Below are positions 27,939 to 36,863 of a stretch of 64,000 bases of DNA, in pieces (the first letter of the stretch is position 1; every line of letters starts with the position of its first letter). The DNA lies in the NCBI RefSeq assembly GCF_000218785.1, contig NZ_AFPO01000013.1:1-64000 (forward strand), given 5' to 3'. Under the pieces are notes generated by a model that searched no databases, had not been told where the DNA came from, and saw only the letters and a list, made by a program, of their open reading frames with translations. The DNA comes from Idiomarina sp. A28L (GTDB lineage: Bacteria > Pseudomonadota > Gammaproteobacteria > Enterobacterales > Alteromonadaceae). A program made the position numbers and the translations under genes.

Positions 27939-28913
27939 TTATTCTTCCCATAAACCTAGGGCGCGTAAATCTTCTTCAGCAACGGCAGCAGGAAGCGGCA
28001 CGTAACCATCGTTGTTTACGATTTTCTGGCCTTCATAAGATAGTATTAGCTTAACGAACTCAGCTGTTACTGGATCTAACGGACGATTTGGGTGTTTGTT
28101 CACATAAACGTATAAGAATCGAGATAGTGGGTATTCACCGCTACCCGCTGTTTCAGCGTTTACTTCAACATAATCGGTGCTGTTACCCCATGCTAACGGT
28201 AGCGCTCGAACACCTGAGGTCAAGTAACCAATACCTGAATAACCGATAGCGTTAGTAGAGGTAGAAATTGATTGCACAACAGATGCAGAACCTGGCTGTT
28301 CATTCACACCGTTTTTGAAATCACCACTGCAAAGCGCAGTATCTTTAAAGTAACCATAGGTACCTGATACTGAGTTACGCCCGTATAACTGAATATCACG
28401 AGTAACCCAGTTACCAGTTAGGCCCAAATCACCCCAACGAGTAACATCAGCGTTTGCACCACAACGGCGAGTTGATGAAAAAATAGAATCTACTTGTTCA
28501 ATATTAAGGCCTTCAAGCGGATTATCTTTATGTACAAATACTGCAAGCGCATCAATCGCTACACGAATTTGTGTTGGTGGATAACCATTGCGATTTTCAA
28601 AAGCTTCTATTTCGCGAGGGCGCATGGCACGGCTCATTGGCGCCATATTTGAAGTGCCTTCAGCTAATGCTGGAGGAGCTGTTGAAGAACCCGCAGCTTG
28701 AACTTGCAAGGTTACATTTGGATAAGAACGTTGAAACTCTTCGGTCCAGTAAGTCATTAAATTAGCAAGAGTATCCGAGCCCACCGAGGAAACAGTGCCG
28801 GAAATTCCACTCACACTTTTATAATGTTTTAAGTTTTCATCCACTTCAGCATTTGCTGTTCCTGCAATCAACACCGCTACTGCGGCAACACTAAGCATCG
28901 TTTTAATTTTCAT
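27939..28913 (-). CDS. pstS: Phosphate-binding periplasmic protein PstS
   Basis: A 324-residue precursor. The start at ATG 28911-28913 ([12 protein letters not shown]) has GGAG six bases upstream and gives a classical signal peptide ending in GTANA. A longer frame to 28982 would put the Pho box inside the gene and is rejected. The mature part has GSDTL and [10 protein letters not shown] (phosphate-binding loops) and SVSGTYGYF. It is preceded by a Pho box and a TATAAT element, so it is phosphate-starvation inducible. Confidence 0.95.
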   Translation of the reverse strand: MKIKTMLSVAAVAVLIAGTANAEVDENLKHYKSVSGISGTVSSVGSDTLANLMTYWTEEFQRSYPNVTLQVQAAGSSTAPPALAEGTSNMAPMSRAMRPREIEAFENRNGYPPTQIRVAIDALAVFVHKDNPLEGLNIEQVDSIFSSTRRCGANADVTRWGDLGLTGNWVTRDIQLYGRNSVSGTYGYFKDTALCSGDFKNGVNEQPGSASVVQSISTSTNAIGYSGIGYLTSGVRALPLAWGNSTDYVEVNAETAGSGEYPLSRFLYVYVNKHPNRPLDPVTAEFVKLILSYEGQKIVNNDGYVPLPAAVAEEDLRALGLWEE

Positions 28914-28943
28914 GGCCATCTCCGATGGGTTATTGAATTGACG

Positions 28944-28982
28944 ATTATAGTTTATGGCGTAAATGTGACAGCATTGTGACAA
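28944..28982 (-). promoter_or_regulatory. Pho box and -10 element upstream of pstS
   Basis: On the minus strand TTGTCAC-AATG-CTGTCAC (28965-28982) fits the PhoB 7-4-7 direct repeat. A further TTGTCAT copy lies just upstream (28985-28991), and TATAAT (28944-28949) lies 15 bases downstream. This places PhoB over the -35 region. Confidence 0.85.
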
Positions 28983-29033
28983 TTATGACAATTTTAATTC
29001 ATATCGCTTACGAGCAGGTAAATCTCAATACTA

Positions 29034-30341
29034 TTAAGCTGTTGAAGCGCTAACTAGTTCAGGCGGAATACGGAAATAAAATTTACTGCCAACTCCTAAA
29101 GTACTCTCAACCTGCAATTTTGAACGGTGGTGTTCAAGAGCATGTTTTACTATCGATAATCCTAGTCCAGTTCCACCCGATGCGCTATTACGATCTTTTT
29201 CTACTCGATAGAACCGTTCAGTTAAGCGCGGAATATGTTCTGCTGGAATACCAGGGCCAGAATCAACAACAGAAAACTCAGCAAACTCCCGAACTAATTG
29301 CCAAGTAACTTTAATAGCGCCACCTTCGGGGCTGTACTTAATCGCATTCGTAAGCAGATTCATACCTGCACTACGTAATTTATCTTCATTGCCCCACACA
29401 GATAAATCGGGCGCTATCGAAACCTCTAGGTGCAGGCGTTTTTCATGCATTACTGGCGCTAACTCAGAAATAATATCAGTAAGTAAGCGGCTCATGGGAA
29501 CGCGCTTACTAAAGTTATCCTGCGTTTGTACTTCCATGCGCGAAAGTTCAAGCAACTGATTTACCATTTTTTGCATGCGTTGGGTTTGCCCTTGCATATC
29601 TCGAACTGCTTTTTCCATCATTTGCGGTGGCAGGCTTTCGCCATCTTCAAGCATCTCGAGATAGCCATTCATTACCGTTAACGGCGTTTTCAATTCATGA
29701 GAAACGTTCGCCACGAAATCTTTACGCATCCGCTCGAGCTTACGAAGCTGAGTTACATCTCGAGCAATAACTAAAAGTTGGGTTCCGGAATAAGGCATGA
29801 TTCTAAGCTCGAGTTCGCGTTGATCACCTGTAGGGGAAATCAATGTTATCGCTTCGCGAAAATCGCCTTTTTCAAAATATTTGTTGAATCGTGGGTAACG
29901 AATAAGATTAGTGATACGAATATTTTTATCGGCAGGCCAGCGAATACCGAAGTATATTTGCGCTAGTTTGTTGGTCCACTCCAAGCTACCTTCAGCACTG
30001 AGAACCATACCCGCATCAGGTATCGCTTCGGCTGCTTGTCGAAAGCGTTGTAGTAGCACAGATAACTGCCTGCGCTTAACTTGCGCCCGCCGCAATGTAC
30101 CGTAAATACCATCGTAGATGTCACTCCAAGCGCCAGGAGCCCGGGGCGGCAGTGTTGTTCGGCTTTGCCATAACCAACGGTTGAGGCGTTGAAAAAAGAA
30201 AAAATTCCAAGCAACCGAACAAGCAAGCCCTACGGTAAGCGCCAACCATAAATAATCAAACACCCAGCCTATGATTAAAAAAGGCAGCAGCCACAAAAGC
30301 AGCCTCTTAGCTAGGCGATAGAGATTAAAATGACGATCCAT
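29034..30341 (-). CDS. phoR: Phosphate regulon sensor histidine kinase PhoR
   Basis: A 435-residue membrane kinase of the PhoR family (431 in E. coli). Two adjacent hydrophobic segments (about 12-46), a PAS domain (about 95-185) and HisKA with the phospho-acceptor in FVANVSHELKTPL are visible. The HATPase has NLLTNAIKYSP, DSGPGIP and GTGLGLSIVKHALE. Its ATG overlaps the phoB stop (TAATG), giving coupled translation. It phosphorylates PhoB when Pst transport is slack. Confidence 0.97.
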   Translation of the reverse strand: MDRHFNLYRLAKRLLLWLLPFLIIGWVFDYLWLALTVGLACSVAWNFFFFQRLNRWLWQSRTTLPPRAPGAWSDIYDGIYGTLRRAQVKRRQLSVLLQRFRQAAEAIPDAGMVLSAEGSLEWTNKLAQIYFGIRWPADKNIRITNLIRYPRFNKYFEKGDFREAITLISPTGDQRELELRIMPYSGTQLLVIARDVTQLRKLERMRKDFVANVSHELKTPLTVMNGYLEMLEDGESLPPQMMEKAVRDMQGQTQRMQKMVNQLLELSRMEVQTQDNFSKRVPMSRLLTDIISELAPVMHEKRLHLEVSIAPDLSVWGNEDKLRSAGMNLLTNAIKYSPEGGAIKVTWQLVREFAEFSVVDSGPGIPAEHIPRLTERFYRVEKDRNSASGGTGLGLSIVKHALEHHRSKLQVESTLGVGSKFYFRIPPELVSASTA

Positions 30342-31027
30342 TACCGAGTTGAGAACCTGTAGCCAACTCCACGTACGGTTTGTACCAACCGATCATGGCC
30401 ATGTTCAGAGATAGCTTTGCGCAAACGGCGAATATGTACATCTACCGTGCGATCTTCCACATACACGTTGGTACCCCAAACATGATCAAGCAATTGCTCG
30501 CGGCTGTATACGCGTTCTGGGTGGGTCATGAAAAAGTGTAATAAGCGAAATTCTGTAGGGCCCATATCTAATGAATCACCATTAGCAGAGATACGATGCG
30601 AAACAGGATCGAGCACTAGGCCTTCAATATCAAGCAGTTCATCTAAACTCGTTGGGTTCACTCGGCGAAAAACGGCACGCATACGCGCGATAAGCTCTTT
30701 CGGAGAGAAAGGCTTTGTCATGTAATCATCGGCGCCTACTTCCAAGCCTTTGATTTTATCTTCTTCTTCGCCACGGGCCGTTAGCATAATGATAGGGATA
30801 TGGCGTAAATGCTCGGTAGTTTTAATTTTGCGCGCAAATTGGATGCCACTTCCGCCGGGTAGCATCCAATCAAGTAGGATCATATCAGGGTATGGCTCAA
30901 CAATCAGTTCAAGCCCCTGCTGATAATCCGCCGCTTGCACCGGCTGATAGCCGTGCTGTTCAAGAACAAACGCGAGCATCTCGCGAATCGGTGCTTCGTC
31001 TTCAATGATCAATACTTTACTCGGCAT
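30341..31027 (-). CDS. phoB: Phosphate regulon response regulator PhoB
   Basis: A 228-residue OmpR-type regulator (229 in E. coli). The receiver domain has the acidic pair in IIEDE, the phospho-acceptor Asp in ILLDWMLP and Lys in [10 protein letters not shown]. The winged helix ends in [12 protein letters not shown] and [10 protein letters not shown]. The start at ATG 31025-31027 ([10 protein letters not shown]) has AGGTGGA upstream and is preferred over an earlier Met. Its promoter carries a Pho box, so it is autoregulated. Confidence 0.97.
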   Translation of the reverse strand: MPSKVLIIEDEAPIREMLAFVLEQHGYQPVQAADYQQGLELIVEPYPDMILLDWMLPGGSGIQFARKIKTTEHLRHIPIIMLTARGEEEDKIKGLEVGADDYMTKPFSPKELIARMRAVFRRVNPTSLDELLDIEGLVLDPVSHRISANGDSLDMGPTEFRLLHFFMTHPERVYSREQLLDHVWGTNVYVEDRTVDVHIRRLRKAISEHGHDRLVQTVRGVGYRFSTR

Positions 31028-31059
31028 AAGGTTCCACCTATCCACTTGTCAGTGTTGCC

Positions 31060-31093
31060 ATTATGAGAACCATCCATGACATTTTTATGACGA
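31060..31093 (-). promoter_or_regulatory. Pho box and -10 element upstream of phoB
   Basis: On the minus strand TCGTCAT-AAAA-ATGTCAT (31076-31093) matches the PhoB repeat pattern. CATAAT (31060-31065) follows after ten bases, the spacing of the E. coli pst and phoA promoters. Confidence 0.85.
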
Positions 31094-31154
31094 AATAACG
31101 TTTTTCTAACGATATGACACATTTACTTCGCGGAAACTTGTTGGAAGTTCTCTC

Positions 31155-32192
31155 TTAAAAACTCCAAACAATACCCACTGAAACAGCAAAAGGATCGTTA
31201 CCCGGTATGATTGTAAGTGTTTTACCATGGCCACCAGCAGAAACATTTGCAACAGACAGTTCCGAATTATCGGTACGCGATACAGTAGCGTAGAGTTTAA
31301 CCGCCGCATTTACTTGGCGATTCACACCTAAGGTAATCATAGTGGCATCAAGTTCATCAGTTTCTTTTGCAGTGCGGTAAAATATCTGCCCTTTCAAACT
31401 ATATTCCGCATTCAACGCGTAGGCAGCTACAACCGCAAACGCTTCTTGAGTGCCCGTTTGCATACCACTTGCATGCTGATAAAACAGGGCGTTTGTCCAT
31501 GCTCCCTGTTCGCGAATTAGCGCCACCCGAGTACCCTCTAAGGTTTCTAATCCTTCGCGGCTTTGCTGCTCAAAACCAATAATAGCTTTCCATTCATTTA
31601 AGCTGTAGGCCAAGGATGTACTAAACGCATCATTATCTGTATCAGTATTAGCGCCCGCTTGTTCGCTAGTGCCGTATTGCGCCATCCACGTTAAGTTATA
31701 TCTCGTTGGTGACGTGTAATGCACACTACTTTTTAAACGGCGATCAAAGTGCATTTCACCACTACGAACAATGTTTCGGCCTTCACCTACTTGCTCACGA
31801 AATTGATCCACTGCATTCAATATTCTTTTCACCGGAGAATCATAATAACCCGCTCTAACGGTACCCCAATCACCCTGCAAGCCGATGAAAGTGTTTCGTG
31901 CCGATAATGTGCTTCCACCTTCTGATATATCAACGGTGCGTTCTATTTGCCCTAATAGGGCTAAATCGGAATTTAATTGATACTTCAACTTCAAGCCTAT
32001 TCGGCTACTATTACTTGAAACGTTTAAGCCGCCATCGTCGCCATCGTGCAAGTAATCGCCCGATACATGTAAGCGGCCATAAAAAGACAGATCAGGCTCG
32101 CTTTTAGTATTTCCATAAGCTGATAATGGCATAGCGCAAAGCAACACGCATACGCCGGCAGTATTGAGCGCCGTTGATTTTGTAAGCATCAT
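31155..32192 (-). CDS. Outer-membrane porin
   Basis: A 345-residue precursor with a signal peptide ending near SAYG, then alternating amphipathic strands beginning LSFYGRLHVSGDY. The C-terminal Phe (SVGIVWSF) is the signal for outer-membrane assembly. It resembles general trimeric porins of the Porin_4 group. The periplasmic turn GFEQQSREG and constriction-loop-like negatively charged stretches are visible. It lies 128 bases upstream of phoB in the same direction, so it may belong to the phosphate response as PhoE/OprP-type porins do; only a weak half Pho box precedes it. Confidence 0.87.
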   Translation of the reverse strand: MMLTKSTALNTAGVCVLLCAMPLSAYGNTKSEPDLSFYGRLHVSGDYLHDGDDGGLNVSSNSSRIGLKLKYQLNSDLALLGQIERTVDISEGGSTLSARNTFIGLQGDWGTVRAGYYDSPVKRILNAVDQFREQVGEGRNIVRSGEMHFDRRLKSSVHYTSPTRYNLTWMAQYGTSEQAGANTDTDNDAFSTSLAYSLNEWKAIIGFEQQSREGLETLEGTRVALIREQGAWTNALFYQHASGMQTGTQEAFAVVAAYALNAEYSLKGQIFYRTAKETDELDATMITLGVNRQVNAAVKLYATVSRTDNSELSVANVSAGGHGKTLTIIPGNDPFAVSVGIVWSF

Positions 32193-32237
32193 TTCAAATC
32201 TCCAGAAGAAGCCAAGCAGTGAGCGAATTTTAAATTG

Positions 32238-32255
32238 TTTTAGTTTTTATGACAT
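32238..32255 (-). promoter_or_regulatory. Weak Pho-box-like element upstream of porin
   Basis: Minus-strand ATGTCAT-AAAA-ACTAAAA has one good half-site and a poor second one. It lies about 45 bases before the porin start, near TAAAAT. This is suggestive only. Confidence 0.3.
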
Positions 32256-32457
32256 AAGTATAACGTACAGATGAATTTTGTATAACTATATCGTTATGCT
32301 TTTAAGTCTATTTTATGCACTAATTATTTCATTTATATTACAGCCTGATAATACTTGCTAACATCACGCTATTGCTTTTCAAAAGATGAACCTGCAATCT
32401 ATAGCTCTGACGAATTATTCCACTTTTAGATATCCGTACAAAGGCCATTAAATTCAC

Positions 32458-34221
32458 GTGAAACGCTCAAAGAAACAATCTCAACCGTTAGCGACACGAA
32501 GCATTTCTCGTACTTTGCTAACCAGCGTTCTCACGGTGTATTTTTTACTTACGCTGGTGATTACCACCGGCCAAATCGCGGCGGAATATCAAAATACTCG
32601 AAATAGCCTGTTAAATGATCTGCGCAATCAGCACTACACCTTTGCAGCAAGTATAGCTCGCTCGTTGTGGGAGTTTAATGAATTACAAACAGAAGCTCTC
32701 GCAGAGGGCCTTATTAATGTGCCCGCTATTAGTGGTGTATTGGTTCGTGATGATCAACAGCGTATTTTAGTAAGAAAAGGAACCATCAATAGTACATCGG
32801 CGTTCGAACGCCTAGAGAAAGCTGGGCCCATTGCCGAAAGCCAAGGTACTTTTGGCTATTACAGCCCACTTACGTTTGAGTTCGGCAGCACTTCAGAAGT
32901 GGTTGGCGATGTTATTTTGTTTTCCAGCCGCGATGTTACGATTGAACGCCTGAAGCCAAGCTTAATTTTGCTTATCTTCGCCGCCATCTTCAAAAGTAGC
33001 TTGTTAATACTTCTCTTCTCATTAGCATTTCGTTTTTATTTACGTGCTCCTTTGGAAGAGCTGATTCGGCAAATTAGAAACTTCGACCCCGAATCTATTA
33101 GCACATCAAGTATTCAGTTGCGGCAATTAGAAACTAACGAATTTAGCTTGCTTGAAGATTCTTACAACGATCTCTTGCAACGCTTACGCGAGCACCAACT
33201 CGAACTGGCCAACGCGCAACACGAACTTGCACGAGCAAACCGAAAGCTTGAAGATCAGAACTTGATATTGGCCCAAGAAGTATCAGAGAAAACCATGGGA
33301 ATTAGTAACCTCATGCTCGATCTTGATCGCCGCCGCCATGATTTAGAAGTTCGTCAGCAATCACTGGAACATGAAATTCACCAACGGCGTATTACTGAAT
33401 CGAAATTGAAGCAAAGCAATAAGGATTTAGAAGAAAGCGTTGAATTTTTACAGCAAACCAGAGAGCAGCTACTAAATAATGAAAAAATGGCAGCTCTAGG
33501 CAATTTGGTTGCCAGCATTACCCACGAAGTAAGCACGCCACTTGGCGTTGGTATTACCGCCTCTTCCTTTTTAAAGGAAGAATTACATAAAATTACTCAT
33601 CACGTTGCACAAGGCGCTATAGATTCAGAGCAGCTCAAGCGCTATTTAGCCAACACAATAGAATCGGCTGAGCTAATTGAAAACAATTTAGAGCGTGCGA
33701 ACGAGCTTATGCATGGCTTTAAGCAAGTTGCCGTAGATCAAAGTTCTGAATCGTTACGAAGTGTAGAGGTTGGTGAATACTTGCAACGAATCATTAAAAC
33801 TTTAAAACCAAAGCTGCAAAAGCACAATGTTAACGTGCTTGTTGATTGCCCTACTATTCACGCTCAGTTTATTACCGGAGCGTTAGCGCAAGTGCTCACC
33901 AACATGATTGTAAACAGCCTCAAGCATGGCTTTGCTGAACGGAACCAAGGCGAGATAACGATTTCTGTAACGCTTTCATCGAACCAACTGGAATTCAGTT
34001 ATTCCGATAATGGCATTGGCATGAGTAGTAATGCCTTGGAACGTATCTTCGAACCCTTCTTCACTACCTGCCGAGATAATGGCGGCAGTGGCTTAGGTAC
34101 GCATATTATTCATGATCTGATAACCGAAAAGTTGCACGGCACCATCACGGTAAACAGCCAGCCAAATCAAGGATTACATTATCAGTTCGCTTTTCCAGTA
34201 ACTTTAACCAACGCAAACTGA
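32458..34221 (+). CDS. Orphan membrane sensor histidine kinase
   Basis: A 587-residue kinase starting at GTG. Membrane segments lie at about 18-40 and 172-196, with a 130-residue periplasmic sensor domain between them. A long coiled coil (about 235-340) leads to HisKA with phospho-acceptor His356 in ITHEVSTPLGVG. The HATPase has NMIVNSLKHGF, YSDNGIGM, FEPFFTT and GSGLGTHI. The domain style is of the group 4 kinases (ITHEVSTPLG), related to DctB-like sensors. No response regulator is next to it. The ligand is unknown. Confidence 0.87.
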   Translation: MKRSKKQSQPLATRSISRTLLTSVLTVYFLLTLVITTGQIAAEYQNTRNSLLNDLRNQHYTFAASIARSLWEFNELQTEALAEGLINVPAISGVLVRDDQQRILVRKGTINSTSAFERLEKAGPIAESQGTFGYYSPLTFEFGSTSEVVGDVILFSSRDVTIERLKPSLILLIFAAIFKSSLLILLFSLAFRFYLRAPLEELIRQIRNFDPESISTSSIQLRQLETNEFSLLEDSYNDLLQRLREHQLELANAQHELARANRKLEDQNLILAQEVSEKTMGISNLMLDLDRRRHDLEVRQQSLEHEIHQRRITESKLKQSNKDLEESVEFLQQTREQLLNNEKMAALGNLVASITHEVSTPLGVGITASSFLKEELHKITHHVAQGAIDSEQLKRYLANTIESAELIENNLERANELMHGFKQVAVDQSSESLRSVEVGEYLQRIIKTLKPKLQKHNVNVLVDCPTIHAQFITGALAQVLTNMIVNSLKHGFAERNQGEITISVTLSSNQLEFSYSDNGIGMSSNALERIFEPFFTTCRDNGGSGLGTHIIHDLITEKLHGTITVNSQPNQGLHYQFAFPVTLTNAN

Positions 34222-34290
34222 CAGGCTGCAGATACTCAGGTATTATGCGGCATAATTTATTACCCTAGCTTATTTGGAGCACCCGCAATT

Positions 34291-35223
34291 ATGTGGTTTA
34301 AAAACTTGCGCGTTTATCAGTTTACGCAACCGTTCACTTGGTCGGAAGAGGCTGAAAAGCAGCTCGAAGAACGGCGTTTTACGCCTTGCTCACGGCAAGA
34401 GCCAGCAAGTTTTGGTTGGGTTCCCCCAGTTGGCGAAGATGATGGGCCACTATTACATCGAGTGGGTGATAATCTTCTTTTTTGTGCAAAAAAAGAAGAG
34501 AAAGTGATGCCCGCTAGCGCTGTAAATGCTGAGTTGGAAACTATTCGCGAACAATTTCAGCAAGAGAACGCTCGGCCAATGCCGAGAAAAGAGCAACAAG
34601 CAATGAAAGAAGAAATCATTCATCGCATGTTGCCACAAGCGCTTAGCCGTTTTGCCGCAACTTGGGCTATGATTGATTTAACCAATCAACGATTAATGGT
34701 TGATACTTCAAGTGCAAGCCGCGCTGAAGATTTAACAGCATTGTTGCGCAGTTGTTTGGGCTCATTGCCTATTAAGCCTTGGGGCGCAGAGCAAACTGCT
34801 GAAGTGTTTTTTACCGAATGGTTAAAACAGAAATCAGCGCCGGCTCCATTCGAGCTTGGCCTTGAAGCAGAACTTCGAAGCTTTGGCGAAGATGAATCCA
34901 TTGTGCGGTTCAAACAGCATGATTTAACCACCGATGAAGTAAGCCTGCATTTGCAGCATGGCAAACTAGCAACACAAGTTGCGCTAGAATGGGATGAGCG
35001 TTTAAGCTTCTTGCTAACCGACGATTACGCGGTAAAACGAATTCGCTTTAGTGATGTATTAAAAGAACAGCGCGATGACCTAAACCCAGAGAGCCGCGCT
35101 GAACAACTTGATGTTGATTTTACCCTGATGAGCGGCGAACTGAACCAATTAATTATAGAATTGAACCGCATTTTTGCGGTTTCCGATAAAGCTAGCACGG
35201 AGTTGTCAACGAATGAATCCTGA
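34291..35223 (+). CDS. rdgC: Recombination-associated protein RdgC
   Basis: A 310-residue RdgC (303 in E. coli), a ring-shaped DNA-binding protein that limits RecA activity. Diagnostic are the start MWFKNLRVYQFT, GWVPP, and KKEEKVMPASAVN. The C-terminal region FKQHDLTTDEVSLHLQ and LSFLLTDDYAVKRIRF is also typical. The gene overlaps srmB by 11 bases. Confidence 0.95.
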   Translation: MWFKNLRVYQFTQPFTWSEEAEKQLEERRFTPCSRQEPASFGWVPPVGEDDGPLLHRVGDNLLFCAKKEEKVMPASAVNAELETIREQFQQENARPMPRKEQQAMKEEIIHRMLPQALSRFAATWAMIDLTNQRLMVDTSSASRAEDLTALLRSCLGSLPIKPWGAEQTAEVFFTEWLKQKSAPAPFELGLEAELRSFGEDESIVRFKQHDLTTDEVSLHLQHGKLATQVALEWDERLSFLLTDDYAVKRIRFSDVLKEQRDDLNPESRAEQLDVDFTLMSGELNQLIIELNRIFAVSDKASTELSTNES

Positions 35224-36517
35224 GTGGGATCAGCTCGAACTTGATTCGGCCTTAGTGAATACCTTATTGGACGCGGGTTTAATGAAACCCACCAAAATCC
35301 AACAAGAAGTTATTCCATTAGCGCTTGATGCGCGCGATGTACTTGCTGCATCTCCCACTGGCACCGGTAAAACGCTCGCGTTTTTACTGCCTGCTATTCA
35401 ACATTTGCTTGATTATCCACGCCGTACACCGGGCTCAGCCCGTGTTTTGGTGTTAGCACCAACACGCGAATTAGCGGAGCAAATCGGCCGCCAATCAGAA
35501 ATGCTTTGTGCCGCGGTAGGGTTAACTACATTAACAGTTACCGGCGGCGTGAACTTTGGTAGCCACACCGGCGCGTTCAAAGAAAATTTAGATATCATAA
35601 TCGCCACACCAGGCCGCTTATTAGATTACTTGGGCGATGAAAAATTTAGTGCCGAAGAACTCGAAATATTAGTGCTTGATGAAGCAGATCGCATGCTCGA
35701 TATGGGGTTCCGCCAGCCAGTGGAACAAATTATCAATGAAGCGGCAAACTTGCGCCAACGCTTGTTGTTTTCTGCTACCGCTGATCACCACACACTTGCC
35801 ACCTTTAGTAAGCAAGTGTTGGCAAAACCAGAGTTTATCAATGTTGAACCACCACGCCGCGAAAAAGGCAAAATTCATCAGTGGGTTCACATCGCCGATG
35901 ATGTAGAACACAAACAAGCCCTAATTAAACATTTATTGGGTGAATTCAACGGCCGTGTGTTGGTGTTTGTACGTAAACGCGAACGTGCTCATGAGTTAGC
36001 TGAAGTATTACAGCGTATGGGCTATGGTGCCGTAGCTATGGAAGGTGGTTTACCTCAAGATGAACGGCAGAAACGCTTAAAATCATTCTCAGATGTGCGC
36101 CAACGTATTCTTGTTGCAACCGATGTAGCCGCTCGTGGTTTAGATATTCCTGATGTGGAATTGGTAGTGAACTTCGATTTACCACGCAAAGGCGATACTT
36201 TTTTACACCGCATAGGCCGAACTGGCCGCGCTGGTAAAACCGGTACCGCAATTGCTTTGGTTGAAGCTCACGATGCAGAAAACCTTGGCCGCATTGAGCG
36301 CTATTTAAAAGAGAGATTAGAGCGCCGATTTGTACCTGAACTACGGCCGAAATTTAAGTTTCCAGAACCGCACAAGAAATCAAAAGCGAAGAAAAAGAAG
36401 AAAGGCGCTAAAACTGATAAAGCGGGTACTAAAAAATCAACCAAGCAAAAAGGTGCTCGGCCAAATTTAAGTACAGTGAAAGGGAAAGTAGAACCAATCA
36501 AAAAACGCAGCTCATAG
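35213..36517 (+). CDS. srmB: DEAD-box RNA helicase SrmB
   Basis: A 434-residue DEAD-box helicase. The motifs are SPTGTGKT (I), PTRELA (Ia), VLDEADRMLDMGF (II), SATAD (III), VFVRKRERAHELAE, and HRIGRTGRAG (VI). The match to SrmB, a 50S ribosome assembly helicase, is closest in KIHQWVHIADDVEHKQALIKHL and the Lys-rich tail. The start at ATG 35213 (MNPEWDQLEL), overlapping the rdgC stop, is preferred to an earlier in-frame Met inside rdgC. Its last codons form the left arm of a terminator. Confidence 0.93.
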   Translation: MNPEWDQLELDSALVNTLLDAGLMKPTKIQQEVIPLALDARDVLAASPTGTGKTLAFLLPAIQHLLDYPRRTPGSARVLVLAPTRELAEQIGRQSEMLCAAVGLTTLTVTGGVNFGSHTGAFKENLDIIIATPGRLLDYLGDEKFSAEELEILVLDEADRMLDMGFRQPVEQIINEAANLRQRLLFSATADHHTLATFSKQVLAKPEFINVEPPRREKGKIHQWVHIADDVEHKQALIKHLLGEFNGRVLVFVRKRERAHELAEVLQRMGYGAVAMEGGLPQDERQKRLKSFSDVRQRILVATDVAARGLDIPDVELVVNFDLPRKGDTFLHRIGRTGRAGKTGTAIALVEAHDAENLGRIERYLKERLERRFVPELRPKFKFPEPHKKSKAKKKKKGAKTDKAGTKKSTKQKGARPNLSTVKGKVEPIKKRSS

Positions 36518-36529
36518 GCTGCGTTTTTT
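36500..36529. terminator. Bidirectional terminator across srmB and VanZ gene ends
   Basis: AAAAAACGCAGC (36500-36511) and GCTGCGTTTTTT (36518-36529) form a 12-base stem with a six-base loop, flanked by A and T runs. The stop codons of both convergent genes lie in or next to the loop. Confidence 0.85.
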
Positions 36530-36856
36530 ACTTTTCTTGTAAACCGCTCGCGCTAAATAAAAGCCGAGCACACCTACCATATCCGCAATTACATCCCAAA
36601 TATCAGCACCACGCCCCGGCACATAATGCTGCACGATTTCAATGGTAACCGCGTAGATGAGCAATATAGGCAATGCTAACCATAAGCGCGGCCGAAACGC
36701 CAAATGCATGGTAATTGCTAAAACAAAAAATAAGCCAAAATGCACCACTTTATCTGCATGGGCAAAATTTGCTACTGATGGTGAAGGAGGTGTTTGCATT
36801 AGAAACAATGCCGAAACGACAACCACAACAATAATAAAAAGAATACGCCAAAACAC
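36512..36856 (-). CDS. VanZ-like family membrane protein
   Basis: A 114-residue inner-membrane protein with four hydrophobic segments: about 3-20, 38-54, 58-75 and 86-102. VanZ-like features are HADKVVHFGLFFVLA, IEIVQHYVPGRGADIWDVIAD and the Gly-Phe after it. Members are named after teicoplanin-resistance VanZ, but most, including this short type, have no known role. It overlaps the srmB end by six bases (convergent) and follows thiI by seven bases in the same direction, suggesting co-transcription. Confidence 0.85.
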   Translation of the reverse strand: MFWRILFIIVVVVVSALFLMQTPPSPSVANFAHADKVVHFGLFFVLAITMHLAFRPRLWLALPILLIYAVTIEIVQHYVPGRGADIWDVIADMVGVLGFYLARAVYKKSKKRSL

Positions 36857-36863
36857 GCGTTTA

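Noticed and set aside
28914-28982. Longer PstS start at 28982
   Set aside because: It would place the Pho box and -10 element inside the coding region and spoil the signal peptide.
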